Assembly: GCF_018263855.1 (NCBI RefSeq)
Contig: NZ_CP073318.1
Location: 9,424,001 to 9,488,000, forward strand
DNA length: 64,000 bases
Direction: 5' to 3'
From: Kutzneria sp. CA-103260
GTDB lineage: Bacteria > Actinomycetota > Actinomycetes > Mycobacteriales > Pseudonocardiaceae
Made by a program: the position numbers and the translations under genes. Positions 13,168 to 21,958 of this stretch are shown here, piece by piece; the first letter of the stretch is position 1; every line of letters starts with the position of its first letter. The notes under the pieces were generated by a model, which ran no database searches, was not told the origin of the DNA, and saw nothing but the letters and a program-made list of their open reading frames with translations.

Positions 13168-13818
13168 ATGTCTGACAAGCAGATCAAGGGGATCCTGGGC
13201 ACCAAGCTCGGCATGACCCAGGTCTTCGACGACAAGAACCGGGTTGTGCCGGTCACGGTCGTCAAGGCCGGGCCCAATGTCGTCACCCAGATCCGGACCG
13301 ACGAGAAGGACGGCTACACCGCCGTCCAGCTGGCCTTCGGCGCCATCGACCCGCGCAAGGTGAACAAGCCGCGCGCCGGGCACTTCGCCAAGGCCGGTGT
13401 GACGCCGCGTCGCCACATCGCCGAGCTGCGCACCACCGACGCCGACAGCTACGAGGTCGGCCAGGAGATCACCGCCGAGGTGTTCCCGGCGGGCTCCGTC
13501 GTCGACGTGGTCGGCACCAGCAAGGGCAAGGGCTACGCCGGTGTCATGAAGCGCCACGGCTTCAAGGGCTTGGGCGCCGGCCACGGCGTGCAGCGCAAGC
13601 ACCGCTCGCCCGGCTCCATCGGTGGCTGCGCCACCCCGGGCCGTGTGTTCAAGGGTGTGCGCATGGCCGGCCGGATGGGCCACGCCCGCGTCACCACCCA
13701 GAACCTGACCGTGCACCAGGTGGAGGCCGAGTCCGGCCTGCTGCTCATCAAGGGCGCCATCCCCGGCCCCAAGGGCGGCCTGGTGTTCGTCAAGACGGCC
13801 GCGAAGGGCGGTGCCTGA
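13168..13818 (+). CDS. rplC: 50S ribosomal protein L3
   Basis: A 216-residue L3, which binds 23S rRNA near the peptidyl-transferase centre. KGILGTKLGMTQVF at the start and the loop GHGVQRKHRSPGSIGG are diagnostic. ATG at 13168 follows GCGGAGAG. Upstream in-frame codons overlap rpsJ and do not look like L3, so they were excluded. Confidence 0.97.
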   Translation: MSDKQIKGILGTKLGMTQVFDDKNRVVPVTVVKAGPNVVTQIRTDEKDGYTAVQLAFGAIDPRKVNKPRAGHFAKAGVTPRRHIAELRTTDADSYEVGQEITAEVFPAGSVVDVVGTSKGKGYAGVMKRHGFKGLGAGHGVQRKHRSPGSIGGCATPGRVFKGVRMAGRMGHARVTTQNLTVHQVEAESGLLLIKGAIPGPKGGLVFVKTAAKGGA

Positions 13819-13819
13819 G

Positions 13820-14500
13820 ATGACCTCGCTGGACATTCGCAACGCCTCGGGTGAGGCCGCCGGCAGCGTCGAGCTGCCCGCGGAGATCTTCGACGTGCAG
13901 GCGAACATCCCGCTGATGCACCAGGTCGTCGTGGCCCAGCTGGCCGCGGCCCGCCAGGGCACGCACGCCACCAAGACCCGCGGCGACGTCCGCGGCGGTG
14001 GCAAGAAGCCGTACCGCCAGAAGGGCACCGGCCGCGCCCGCCAGGGTTCGACCCGGTCGCCGCAGTTCGCCGGCGGTGGCACCGCGCACGGCCCGCAGCC
14101 GCGGGACTACTCGCAGCGGACGCCCAAGAAGATGAAGGCCGCCGCGCTGCGTGGCGCCCTGTCCGACCGGGCTCGCGCCGGCCGGTTGCACGTGGTCAGC
14201 TCCCTGGTCGAGGGCGACAAGCCGTCGACCAAGTCGGCTCGGGTGGCGCTCGCCGCCATCACCGAGGCGCGCCGCACGCTGGTCGTGATGGGCCGCTTCG
14301 AGGAGCAGGTCTGGCTGAGCGTGCGCAACCTGGCCAACGTGCACCCGATCGCGCCGGACCAGCTGAACACCTACGACGTGCTGGTCAACGACGACATCGT
14401 GTTCACCAAGGACGCGTACGAGCTGTTCATCGCCGGCCCGGCCAAGGGTCGTTCGGTCAAGGCCACGGCCCGCTCCTCCGAGCTGACCGAGGAGGTCTGA
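13820..14500 (+). CDS. rplD: 50S ribosomal protein L4
   Basis: A 226-residue L4, whose extended loop (GGGKKPYRQKGTGRARQGS) lines the peptide exit tunnel. The ATG at 13820 sits one base after the rplC stop and gives the usual MTSLDIRNASGE start. A GTG three codons earlier is possible. In enteric bacteria L4 represses its operon. Nothing in this sequence proves that here. Confidence 0.96.
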   Translation: MTSLDIRNASGEAAGSVELPAEIFDVQANIPLMHQVVVAQLAAARQGTHATKTRGDVRGGGKKPYRQKGTGRARQGSTRSPQFAGGGTAHGPQPRDYSQRTPKKMKAAALRGALSDRARAGRLHVVSSLVEGDKPSTKSARVALAAITEARRTLVVMGRFEEQVWLSVRNLANVHPIAPDQLNTYDVLVNDDIVFTKDAYELFIAGPAKGRSVKATARSSELTEEV

Positions 14501-14503
14501 CGA

Positions 14504-14803
14504 ATGATCCCCGACCACAGGGACATCCTGCTCGCGCCGGTGATCTCCGAGAAGAGCTACGGCCTTCTCGAGGAGAACAAGTACACCTTCCTGGTGGCCC
14601 CGGACGCCAACAAGACGCAGATCAAGATCGCGGTCGAGAAGGTCTTCGGCGTCAAGGTCCTGAGCGTCAACACGATCAACCGCCAGGGCAAGCGGAAGCG
14701 GACCCGGTCCGGCTTCGGCAAGCGCAAGGACACGAAGCGCGCGATCGTCACCCTCTCCGCGGAGAGCAAGGCGATCGAGATCTTCGGCGGCCCGACCGCC
14801 TGA
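14504..14803 (+). CDS. rplW: 50S ribosomal protein L23
   Basis: A 99-residue L23 at the exit-tunnel rim, a docking site for trigger factor and SRP in bacteria. The RDILLAPVISEKSY start and the basic NRQGKRKRTRSGFGKR loop are typical. It starts three bases after rplD within the S10 operon. Confidence 0.97.
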   Translation: MIPDHRDILLAPVISEKSYGLLEENKYTFLVAPDANKTQIKIAVEKVFGVKVLSVNTINRQGKRKRTRSGFGKRKDTKRAIVTLSAESKAIEIFGGPTA

Positions 14804-14826
14804 TGACTGAGGACTGCTGATCTGAC

Positions 14827-15660
14827 ATGGGCATTCGCAAGTACAAGCCGACGACGCCAGGCCGTCGCGGTGCGAGCGTGTCCGACTTCGCCGAGATCAC
14901 TCGGTCGACGCCGGAGAAGTCGCTCGTGCGTCCGCTGCACGGCCGTGGCGGTCGCAACGCGCACGGCAAGATCACCACTCGGCACAAGGGCGGCGGTCAC
15001 AAGCGGGCTTACCGCCTGATCGACTTCCGTCGGGCCGACAAGGACGGCGTGCCGGCCAAGGTCGCGCACATCGAGTACGACCCCAACCGCACCGCGCGCA
15101 TCGCGCTGCTGCACTACGCGGACGGCGAGAAGCGCTACATCATCGCGCCGAACCGCCTGTCGCAGGGCGACACCATCGAGAACGGGCCGCGCGCGGACAT
15201 CAAGCCGGGCAACAACCTCCCGCTGCGCAACATCCCGGTCGGCACCGTGGTGCACGCGATCGAGCTCCGCCCCGGTGGCGGCGCGAAGATCGCCCGCTCC
15301 GCCGGCGCCAAGGTGCAGCTGGTGGCCAAGGACGGCCCGTACGCCCAGCTGCGGATGCCCTCGGGCGAGATCCGCAACGTGGACGTGCGCTGCCGCGCCA
15401 CGGTCGGCGAGGTCGGCAACTCCGAGCACGCCAACATCAACTGGGGCAAGGCCGGCCGCATGCGCTGGAAGGGCCGCAAGCCCACGGTGCGTGGTGTCGC
15501 CATGAACCCGGTCGACCACCCGCACGGTGGTGGTGAGGGCAAGACCTCCGGTGGTCGCCACCCGGTGAACCCGGCTGGTAAGCCCGAAGGCCGTACCCGC
15601 CGCCGCAAGGCAAGCGACCAGCTCATCGTCCGGCGTCGTCGCACCGGTAAGAAGCGCTGA
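14827..15660 (+). CDS. rplB: 50S ribosomal protein L2
   Basis: A 277-residue L2, required for subunit association and peptidyl-transferase activity. MGIRKYKPTTPGRRG starts the protein. The C-terminal GVAMNPVDHPHGGGEGKTSG contains the universally conserved histidine. The normal length and intact basic tail RRRRTGKKR support a functional protein. Confidence 0.98.
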   Translation: MGIRKYKPTTPGRRGASVSDFAEITRSTPEKSLVRPLHGRGGRNAHGKITTRHKGGGHKRAYRLIDFRRADKDGVPAKVAHIEYDPNRTARIALLHYADGEKRYIIAPNRLSQGDTIENGPRADIKPGNNLPLRNIPVGTVVHAIELRPGGGAKIARSAGAKVQLVAKDGPYAQLRMPSGEIRNVDVRCRATVGEVGNSEHANINWGKAGRMRWKGRKPTVRGVAMNPVDHPHGGGEGKTSGGRHPVNPAGKPEGRTRRRKASDQLIVRRRRTGKKR

Positions 15661-15679
15661 GCAGGAAGGGAGTGAAGGA

Positions 15680-15961
15680 ATGCCACGCAGCCTGAAGAAG
15701 GGCCCCTTCGTTGACGACCACCTGCTCAAGAAGGTGGACGCCCTCAACGAGTCGGGCAAGAAGACCGTGATCAAGACCTGGTCCCGCCGGTCGACGATCA
15801 TCCCCGACATGCTGGGGCACACCATCGCGGTGCACGACGGCCGCAAGCACGTTCCGGTGTTCGTCAGCGAGGCCATGGTCGGTCACAAGCTGGGCGAGTT
15901 CGCGCCCACTCGGACCTTCAAGGGTCACATCAAGGACGACCGGAAGTCGCGCCGCCGCTGA
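15680..15961 (+). CDS. rpsS: 30S ribosomal protein S19
   Basis: A 93-residue S19 of the 30S head, which contacts S13 and bridges to the large subunit. PRSLKKGPFVDDHLLKKV and HKLGEFAPTRTF are hallmark sequences. AGGAAGGGAGTGAAGGA precedes the ATG. Confidence 0.98.
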   Translation: MPRSLKKGPFVDDHLLKKVDALNESGKKTVIKTWSRRSTIIPDMLGHTIAVHDGRKHVPVFVSEAMVGHKLGEFAPTRTFKGHIKDDRKSRRR

Positions 15962-15993
15962 GCGGGCTGGACAGGAGCAAGGGGTAACAAGCA

Positions 15994-16407
15994 ATGGCTG
16001 ACAACGCGACCGGCGCGGAGGAGCTGCCGCGCGCCGTGGCGCGGGCCCGCTACGTCCGCCTGACCGCCATGAAGGCACGCCGAGTGGTCGACCTCATCCG
16101 TGGCCGCAACGCCACGGAGGCCCTGGCCGTCCTTCAGTTCGCGCCGCAGGCCGCCAGCGAGCCGGTGTCCAAGGTGCTCGCCAGCGCCATGGCCAACGCC
16201 GAGAACAACCTCAGCCTCGACCGCGACACCCTGTGGGTGTCCAGCGCGTACGTGGACGAGGGTCCGACGTTGAAGCGGTTCCGTCCGCGCGCGCAGGGCC
16301 GGGCCTACCGGATCCGCAAGCGGACGAGCCACATCACGATCGAGGTCGAGTCCCGTCCGGTCGAGAAGAAGGCCGGCAAGTCTCGAGCCAAGAAGGGGGC
16401 CCAGTAG
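15994..16407 (+). CDS. rplV: 50S ribosomal protein L22
   Basis: A 137-residue L22, whose beta hairpin lines the exit tunnel near the macrolide site. The core VRLTAMKARRVVDLIRG and RPRAQGRAYRIRKRTSHI are intact. There is a short acidic N-terminal extension and a Lys-rich tail. The stop overlaps the rpsC GTG by one base. Confidence 0.97.
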   Translation: MADNATGAEELPRAVARARYVRLTAMKARRVVDLIRGRNATEALAVLQFAPQAASEPVSKVLASAMANAENNLSLDRDTLWVSSAYVDEGPTLKRFRPRAQGRAYRIRKRTSHITIEVESRPVEKKAGKSRAKKGAQ

Positions 16408-17249
16408 TGGGTCAGAAGATCAACCCGCACGGCTTCCGCCTTGGTATCACCACCGACTGGAAGTCCCGCTGGTACGCCGACAAGCAGTACGCGGAGTACG
16501 TCGCGGAGGACGTGAAGATCCGCAAGATGCTCAGCAAGGGCATGGAGCGGGCCGGCATCTCCAAGGTGGAGATCGAGCGCACCCGGGACCGGGTCCGCGT
16601 CGACATCCACACCGCCCGTCCGGGCATCGTCATCGGCCGCCGCGGCGCCGAGGCCGACCGCATCCGCGGCGAGCTGGAGAAGCTGACCGCCAAGCAGGTC
16701 CAGCTGAACATCCTCGAGGTCAAGAGCCCCGAGTCGGACGCGCAGCTGGTGGCCCAGGTGACCGCCGAGCAGCTGTCCAACCGCGTGTCGTTCCGGCGCG
16801 CGATGCGCAAGGCCATGCAGTCGGCCATGCGCTCGCCGCAGGTCAAGGGCATCCGGATCCAGTGCGGCGGTCGTCTCGGCGGCGCCGAGATGTCCCGCTC
16901 GGAGTTCTACCGCGAGGGTCGCGTCCCGCTGCACACGCTGCGCGCGGACATCGACTACGGCTTCTTCGAGGCCCGCACCACCTTCGGCCGCATCGGCGTG
17001 AAGGTGTGGATCTACAAGGGTGACGTGGTCGGCGGCTTCCGCTCCCGCGACACCGCGGCCCCGGCCGGCAACGACCGCCCGCAGCAGCGGCGCGAGCGTC
17101 CGAACCGAGCCCGTCGTTCCGGCTCGGCCGGCACCACCGCGACGAGCACCGAGGCCGGCCGCGCGGCCGCCGAGGCGAACGCCGCGACCGCGACCGCGAC
17201 CGAGGCTCCGGCCGTCGAGGCCGCCAGCACTGGCAATGGGGAGGGCTGA
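16407..17249 (+). CDS. rpsC: 30S ribosomal protein S3 with Ala-rich tail
   Basis: A 280-residue S3, which surrounds the mRNA entry channel. It begins GQKINPHGFRLGITTDW. The KH domain (GIVIGRRGAEADRIRGELEKL) lies near residues 70-95. The last ~60 residues are a low-complexity Arg then Ala/Thr/Glu extension, longer than the roughly 233 residues of the enterobacterial protein but common in actinobacteria. GTG at 16407 overlaps the rplV stop and was chosen because upstream codons are out of family. Confidence 0.97.
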   Translation: MGQKINPHGFRLGITTDWKSRWYADKQYAEYVAEDVKIRKMLSKGMERAGISKVEIERTRDRVRVDIHTARPGIVIGRRGAEADRIRGELEKLTAKQVQLNILEVKSPESDAQLVAQVTAEQLSNRVSFRRAMRKAMQSAMRSPQVKGIRIQCGGRLGGAEMSRSEFYREGRVPLHTLRADIDYGFFEARTTFGRIGVKVWIYKGDVVGGFRSRDTAAPAGNDRPQQRRERPNRARRSGSAGTTATSTEAGRAAAEANAATATATEAPAVEAASTGNGEG

Positions 17250-17252
17250 GTA

Positions 17253-17672
17253 GTGCTCATCCCGCGTAGGGTCAAGCACCGCAAGCAGCACCACCCGAAG
17301 CGGAGTGGTGCGGCCAAGGGTGGCACCCGTGTCACCTTCGGCGAGTTCGGCATCCAGGCGCTGGAGCCGGCCTACGTCACCAACCGGCAGATCGAGTCCG
17401 CTCGTATCGCCATCAACCGGCACATCCGTCGTGGCGGCAAGGTCTGGATCAACATCTTCCCGGACCGCCCCCTGACGAAGAAGCCGGCGGAAACCCGCAT
17501 GGGTTCCGGTAAGGGCTCGCCCGAGTACTGGGTGGCCAACGTCAAGCCCGGCCGGGTGCTCTTCGAGATGAGCTACCCGAACGAGACGGTCGCTCGGGAG
17601 GCGCTTCGCCGCGCCATCCACAAGCTGCCGCTGAAGTGCCGGATCGTCACGCGTGAGGGTGGTGACTTCTGA
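17253..17672 (+). CDS. rplP: 50S ribosomal protein L16
   Basis: A 139-residue L16 at the A-site side of the 50S central protuberance. The start LIPRRVKHRKQHH and MGSGKGSPEYWVANVKPGR are diagnostic. GTG at 17253 is preceded by GGGGAGGG. The stop overlaps the rpmC ATG by one base. Confidence 0.98.
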   Translation: MLIPRRVKHRKQHHPKRSGAAKGGTRVTFGEFGIQALEPAYVTNRQIESARIAINRHIRRGGKVWINIFPDRPLTKKPAETRMGSGKGSPEYWVANVKPGRVLFEMSYPNETVAREALRRAIHKLPLKCRIVTREGGDF

Positions 17673-17920
17673 TGGCAGCGGGTACCAACGCCGCAGAGCT
17701 GCGTGAGCTCACGGACGAGGAGCTCGTGCTTCGCCTTCGGGAGTCCAAGGAGGAGCTGTTCAACCTCCGGTTCCAGATGGCCACGGGTCAGCTGGACAAC
17801 AACCGCCGGCTGCGCACGGTCCGTCACGACATCGCCCGCGTCTACACCGTGATGCGGGAGCGGGAGCTCGGTCTTTCCGTGTCGCCCGATGACGTTACGA
17901 CTGGTGAGGGTGCGGCATGA
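17672..17920 (+). CDS. rpmC: 50S ribosomal protein L29
   Basis: An 82-residue L29, a helical hairpin next to L23 at the exit-tunnel opening. ELRELTDEELVLRLRESKEE and FNLRFQMATGQLDN are typical. It is coupled to rplP by one base and to rpsQ by four bases. Confidence 0.97.
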   Translation: MAAGTNAAELRELTDEELVLRLRESKEELFNLRFQMATGQLDNNRRLRTVRHDIARVYTVMRERELGLSVSPDDVTTGEGAA

Positions 17921-18195
17921 GCGAGACCAACGAGACGACCGAGAAGCGCAACGACCGCAAGGTCCGCGAGGGCCTGGTTGTGTCCAACAAGATGGAGAAG
18001 ACGATCGTCGTCTCCCTTGAGGACCGCAAGAAGCACCCGCTGTACGGCAAGGTGCTGCGGACCACGACCAAGGTCAAGGCGCACGACGAGGAGAACGTGG
18101 CCGGCATCGGCGACCGCGTCCTGCTGATGGAGACCCGTCCGCTGTCGGCCACCAAGCGCTGGCGGCTGGTCGAGGTCCTCGAGAAGGCCAAGTAA
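17917..18195 (+). CDS. rpsQ: 30S ribosomal protein S17
   Basis: A 92-residue S17, an OB-fold early binder of 16S rRNA. NDRKVREGLVVSNKMEKTIVV and RPLSATKRWRLVEV are conserved. The ATGA overlap with rpmC implies coupled translation. It is the last gene before a 62-base gap that precedes rplN. Confidence 0.97.
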   Translation: MSETNETTEKRNDRKVREGLVVSNKMEKTIVVSLEDRKKHPLYGKVLRTTTKVKAHDEENVAGIGDRVLLMETRPLSATKRWRLVEVLEKAK

Positions 18196-18207
18196 CAACA
18201 AGACCGA

Positions 18208-18234
18208 GCCTGTCAGGTCGGAAATCTGGCAGGC
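18208..18234 (+). other. hairpin between rpsQ and rplN
   Basis: GCCTGTCAG and CTGGCAGGC pair over 9 bases with one G-U, around the loop GTCGGAAAT. It falls at the S10/spc operon junction. No T-run follows, so read-through is likely. It could be a processing site. Confidence 0.4.
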
Positions 18235-18257
18235 CATCGATGGTCAGGGAGCTGTAA

Positions 18258-18626
18258 GTGATTCAGCAGGAGTCGCGACTGCGGGTCGCCGACAACACCG
18301 GTGCGAAGGAGATCCTTTGCATCCGGGTGCTCGGCGGTTCCTCGCGTCGCTACGCGGGCATCGGCGACATCATCGTCGCCACGGTGAAGGACGCCATCCC
18401 CGGCGCCGGTGTGAAGAAGGGCGACGTGGTCAAGGCCGTCGTCGTGCGCACCGTCAAGGAGCGGCGCCGTCCGGACGGCTCGTACATCCGGTTCGACGAG
18501 AACGCCGCCGTGCTCATCAAGCCCGACAACGAGCCGCGGGGCACCCGCATCTTCGGCCCGGTCGGCCGCGAGCTGCGTGACAAGAAGTTCATGAAGATCA
18601 TCTCGCTCGCGCCGGAGGTGTTGTGA
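18258..18626 (+). CDS. rplN: 50S ribosomal protein L14
   Basis: A 122-residue L14, which contacts 16S rRNA in an intersubunit bridge. IQQESRLRVADNTGAKEILCIRVLGG is diagnostic and the length is exact for the family. The GTG at 18258 follows CAGGGAG. It opens the spc gene group. Confidence 0.98.
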   Translation: MIQQESRLRVADNTGAKEILCIRVLGGSSRRYAGIGDIIVATVKDAIPGAGVKKGDVVKAVVVRTVKERRRPDGSYIRFDENAAVLIKPDNEPRGTRIFGPVGRELRDKKFMKIISLAPEVL

Positions 18627-18940
18627 TGAAGGTGCGCAAGGGCGACACGGTCGTGGTCATCGCGGGCAAGGACAAGGGCGCCAAGGGCAAGGTCATCCAG
18701 GCCTACCCGGAGCAGAACCGCGTGCTGGTCGAGGGCGTGAACCGGATCAAGAAGCACACCCGGATCACCCAGACCCAGCGCGGGGCCCAGTCCGGCGGCA
18801 TCGTGACCCAGGAGGCGCCGATCCACGTGAGCAACGTGATGGTCGTCGACTCCGACGGCAAGCCGGCCCGCGTCGGCTACCGCACGAACGACGACGGTCG
18901 GCGCGTTCGCGTCTCCCGCCGCAACGGTAAGGACATCTGA
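18626..18940 (+). CDS. rplX: 50S ribosomal protein L24
   Basis: A 104-residue L24, an assembly initiator with a KOW domain (VRKGDTVVVIAGKDKGAKGKV at the start). The ATG at 18626 overlaps the rplN stop by one base. A GTG one codon earlier is less likely. Confidence 0.97.
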   Translation: MKVRKGDTVVVIAGKDKGAKGKVIQAYPEQNRVLVEGVNRIKKHTRITQTQRGAQSGGIVTQEAPIHVSNVMVVDSDGKPARVGYRTNDDGRRVRVSRRNGKDI

Positions 18941-18942
18941 TC

Positions 18943-19506
18943 ATGACCACTACTGAGAAGGTCCTGCCGCGGCTGAAGACCCGGTACCGCAGCGAGATCG
19001 TCGCGGCGCTCCAGGAGCAGTTCACCTACGACAACGTGATGCAGATCCCGGGTGTCGTGAAGGTCGTCGTGAACATGGGCGTCGGCGACGCCGCCCGTGA
19101 CGGCAAGCTGATCGAGGGCGCGGTCCGCGACCTGGCCACGATCACCGGCCAGCGTCCCGAGGTCCGCAAGGCCCGCAAGTCCATCGCCCAGTTCAAGCTG
19201 CGCGAGGGCATGCCGATCGGCGCGCGGGTGACCCTGCGCGGCGACCGCATGTGGGAGTTCCTGGACCGCCTGCTCACCATCGCGCTGCCCCGTATCCGTG
19301 ACTTCCGCGGCCTGTCGGGCAAGCAGTTCGACGGCAACGGCAACTACACGTTCGGGCTGAACGAGCAGTCGATGTTCCACGAGATCGACCCCGACTCGAT
19401 CGACCGTCCCCGTGGCATGGACATCACCGTCGTGACCACGGCCACCAACGACGACGAGGGTCGGGCGCTGCTCAAGCACCTCGGCTTCCCGTTCAAGGAG
19501 AACTGA
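18943..19506 (+). CDS. rplE: 50S ribosomal protein L5
   Basis: A 187-residue L5, which binds 5S rRNA and contacts the P-site tRNA. KLREGMPIGARVTLRGDRMWEF and RDFRGLSGKQFDGNGNY are conserved. Start is two bases after the rplX stop. Confidence 0.98.
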   Translation: MTTTEKVLPRLKTRYRSEIVAALQEQFTYDNVMQIPGVVKVVVNMGVGDAARDGKLIEGAVRDLATITGQRPEVRKARKSIAQFKLREGMPIGARVTLRGDRMWEFLDRLLTIALPRIRDFRGLSGKQFDGNGNYTFGLNEQSMFHEIDPDSIDRPRGMDITVVTTATNDDEGRALLKHLGFPFKEN

Positions 19507-19510
19507 GCCG

Positions 19511-19696
19511 ATGGCCAAGAAGGCGCTGATCAACAAGGCGGCCGGCAAGCAGAAGTTCGCCGTCCGCGCCTACACCCGCTGCCAGAAGTGCGGCCGTCCG
19601 CACGCCGTGTTCCGCAAGTTCGGCCTGTGCCGGATCTGCCTGCGCCAGATGGCGCACCGCGGCGAGCTGCCCGGCGTGCACAAGTCCAGCTGGTAA
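19511..19696 (+). CDS. rpsN: 30S ribosomal protein S14, zinc-binding short form
   Basis: A 61-residue type-Z S14 with C-x2-C-x12-C-x2-C (Cys24, 27, 40, 43), which binds one zinc. It stabilises the 30S head. In actinobacteria a zinc-free longer S14 often replaces it during zinc starvation, but no such copy is in this window. It lies between rplE and rpsH as usual. Confidence 0.97.
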   Translation: MAKKALINKAAGKQKFAVRAYTRCQKCGRPHAVFRKFGLCRICLRQMAHRGELPGVHKSSW

Positions 19697-19772
19697 GGCG
19701 TCGAAACCCCGCACCACCCCCATTTCGCCCCAGGCCCGAGGGAACCAGGGCGAGAAAGGTTGACAGGTCACC

Positions 19773-20171
19773 ATGACGATGACCGACCCGATCGCAGACA
19801 TGTTGACGCGTCTGCGAAACGCAAACTCGGCATACCACGACGAGGTCGTGATGCCGCACTCGAAGCTCAAGGCGAACATCGCCGAGATCCTCAAGCGCGA
19901 GGGCTACATCGCCGGCTACCGCGACCAGCCGGGCGAGAACTGCAAGAACCTCGTCGTCGAGCTGAAGTACGGCCCGAACCGTGAGCGGAGCATCGCCGGT
20001 GTCCGGCGTGTCTCCAAGCCGGGCCTGCGGGTCTACGCGAAGTCGACCAACCTGCCCAAGGTGCTCGGTGGGCTGGGTGTCGCCATCATCTCCACCTCCG
20101 GCGGTCTGGTGACCGACCGGCAGGCGGGCAAGCAGGGTGTGGGCGGGGAAGTCCTCGCCTACGTGTGGTGA
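19773..20171 (+). CDS. rpsH: 30S ribosomal protein S8
   Basis: A 132-residue S8, which binds the central domain of 16S rRNA and, in enteric bacteria, represses the spc operon. TMTDPIADMLTRLRNAN and the C-terminal QGVGGEVLAYVW are canonical. ATG at 19773 follows GAGAAAGGTTGACAGG. ATG at 19779 is an alternative start. Confidence 0.97.
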   Translation: MTMTDPIADMLTRLRNANSAYHDEVVMPHSKLKANIAEILKREGYIAGYRDQPGENCKNLVVELKYGPNRERSIAGVRRVSKPGLRVYAKSTNLPKVLGGLGVAIISTSGGLVTDRQAGKQGVGGEVLAYVW

Positions 20172-20187
20172 GGAAGGGGGACTGACG

Positions 20188-20727
20188 ATGTCGCGCATTG
20201 GAAGGCTGCCCATCACCGTCCCCTCCGGGGTCGACGTGAACATCGACGGCCAGGTGGTGAACGTGAAGGGCCCGAAGGGCGCCCTTTCGCACACCGTGGC
20301 CGAGCCGATCGCCGTGGAGCGGGCCGAGGACGGCACGCTGCAGGTGACCCGGCCCGACGACGAGCGCCTCTCGCGCTCGCTGCACGGCCTGTCCCGCACG
20401 CTGATCAACAACCTGATCATCGGCGTGACGCAGGGCTACGAGAAGAAGATGGAGATCACCGGCGTCGGCTACCGCGTGCAGCTCAAGGGCTCTGACCTTG
20501 AGTTCGCGCTGGGCTACAGCCACGCGGTCCCGGTGAAGGCGCCGCAGGGCATCACCTTCGTGGTGGAGACCCCGACCAAGTTCTCCGTCCAGGGCATCGA
20601 CAAGCAGTTGGTCGGCGAGGTCGCCGCCAACATCCGCAAGCTGCGCAAGCCCGACCCGTACAAGGGCAAGGGCGTGCGGTACGCGGGCGAGAAGATCCGC
20701 CGCAAGGTCGGGAAGACGGGTAAGTGA
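20188..20727 (+). CDS. rplF: 50S ribosomal protein L6
   Basis: A 179-residue L6 near the sarcin-ricin loop, with two related domains. SRIGRLPITVPSGVDV and the tail DPYKGKGVRYAGEKIRRK are typical. ATG at 20188 follows GAGGAAGGGGG. Upstream in-frame codons overlap rpsH. Confidence 0.97.
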   Translation: MSRIGRLPITVPSGVDVNIDGQVVNVKGPKGALSHTVAEPIAVERAEDGTLQVTRPDDERLSRSLHGLSRTLINNLIIGVTQGYEKKMEITGVGYRVQLKGSDLEFALGYSHAVPVKAPQGITFVVETPTKFSVQGIDKQLVGEVAANIRKLRKPDPYKGKGVRYAGEKIRRKVGKTGK

Positions 20728-20729
20728 TC

Positions 20730-21131
20730 ATGGCTGAGTCCACTGCTACCAAGAGGAAGCCGGTCGGCAAGGACGTGTCGACCCGGCGCCGTGTCGCGCG
20801 GGCCCGTCGTCACTTCCGGCTTCGCAAGAAGATCAGCGGCACGCCCGAGCGTCCGCGCATGGTCGTCAACCGCTCCGCGCGGCACATCGTCGTGCAGGTC
20901 ATCGACGACATCGCCGGCCACACGGTGGCGTCGGCCTCCAGCCTGGAGGCGGACGTGCGCGCCATGGACGGCGACAAGAAGGCCCGCGCCACCAAGGTGG
21001 GCCAGCTGGTCGCGGCCCGCGCCAAGGAAGCCGGCATCACCAAGGTCGTGTTCGACCGCGGTGGTTACGACTACCACGGCCGGATCGCCGCGCTGGCGGA
21101 CGCCGCCCGCGAGGCGGGGCTGGAGTTCTGA
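20730..21131 (+). CDS. rplR: 50S ribosomal protein L18
   Basis: A 133-residue L18, which binds 5S rRNA with L5. RLRKKISGTPERPRMVV and VVFDRGGYDYHGRIAALADAAREAGLEF are family hallmarks. ATG at 20730 gives MAESTATKR. A GTG two codons upstream overlaps the rplF stop and is a possible alternative. Confidence 0.96.
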   Translation: MAESTATKRKPVGKDVSTRRRVARARRHFRLRKKISGTPERPRMVVNRSARHIVVQVIDDIAGHTVASASSLEADVRAMDGDKKARATKVGQLVAARAKEAGITKVVFDRGGYDYHGRIAALADAAREAGLEF

Positions 21132-21165
21132 TCATGAACAACACTGGAATTGAGAGGGCCGTCTG

Positions 21166-21771
21166 ATGCCGGGACGCACGCGTCGCGAAGGCGGCGGTGG
21201 CGAGCGCGGAGAGCGCCGCGACCGTCGTGACGGTGGCCGCGGCGGGGCGGCCCAGGAGAAGACCCCGCACCTCGAGCGCGTCGTCGCCATCAACCGGGTG
21301 GCGAAGGTCGTCAAGGGTGGTCGTCGCTTCAGCTTCACCGCGCTGGTGATCGTCGGCGACGGCGACGGCATGGTGGGCGTGGGCTACGGCAAGGCCAAGG
21401 AAGTTCCGGCCGCCATCGCCAAGGGTGTCGAGGAGGCGAAGAAGAACTTCTTCCGCGTGCCTCGCATCGGCGGCACCATCCCGCACCCGATCCAGGGCGA
21501 GAAGGCCGCCGGCGTGGTGCTGCTGCGCCCGGCCAGCGCCGGTACCGGTGTCATCGCCGGTGGCCCGGTGCGCGCCGTCCTGGAGTGCGCGGGTGTGCAC
21601 GACGTGCTGAGCAAGTCGCTGGGTAGCGACAACGCCATCAACATCGTGCACGCCACCGTGGCCGCCCTGAAGGGCCTGCAGCGCCCCGAAGAGGTCGCCG
21701 CCCGTCGTGGTCTGCCGCTGGAGGACGTTGCTCCGGCCGGCATGCTGCGCGCTCGCGCGGGGCAGGTGTGA
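21166..21771 (+). CDS. rpsE: 30S ribosomal protein S5
   Basis: A 201-residue S5, involved in decoding fidelity and in the target region of spectinomycin. An Arg/Gly-rich N-terminal extension of about 30 residues precedes the core, LERVVAINRVAKVVKGGRRF, which contains the conserved loop lysine. No deletion in the spectinomycin loop is seen. Confidence 0.97.
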   Translation: MPGRTRREGGGGERGERRDRRDGGRGGAAQEKTPHLERVVAINRVAKVVKGGRRFSFTALVIVGDGDGMVGVGYGKAKEVPAAIAKGVEEAKKNFFRVPRIGGTIPHPIQGEKAAGVVLLRPASAGTGVIAGGPVRAVLECAGVHDVLSKSLGSDNAINIVHATVAALKGLQRPEEVAARRGLPLEDVAPAGMLRARAGQV

Positions 21772-21772
21772 C

Positions 21773-21958
21773 ATGGCCCAGCTCAAGGTGACGCAGGTCA
21801 AGAGCAGCATCGGTACCAAGCAGAACCACCGCGACTCGTTGCGGACGCTGGGTCTGCGCAAGATCCGCCAGTCGGTCGTGCGTGAGGACAACCCCGTCAA
21901 CCGGGGCCTGATCCACACCGTGCGGCACCTGGTGGTCGTGGAGGAGGTCAACTCATGA
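21773..21958 (+). CDS. rpmD: 50S ribosomal protein L30
   Basis: A 61-residue L30. AQLKVTQVKSSIGTKQNHRDSLRTLGL is diagnostic. The ATG at 21773 lies one base after the rpsE stop. The stop overlaps rplO by four bases. Confidence 0.96.
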   Translation: MAQLKVTQVKSSIGTKQNHRDSLRTLGLRKIRQSVVREDNPVNRGLIHTVRHLVVVEEVNS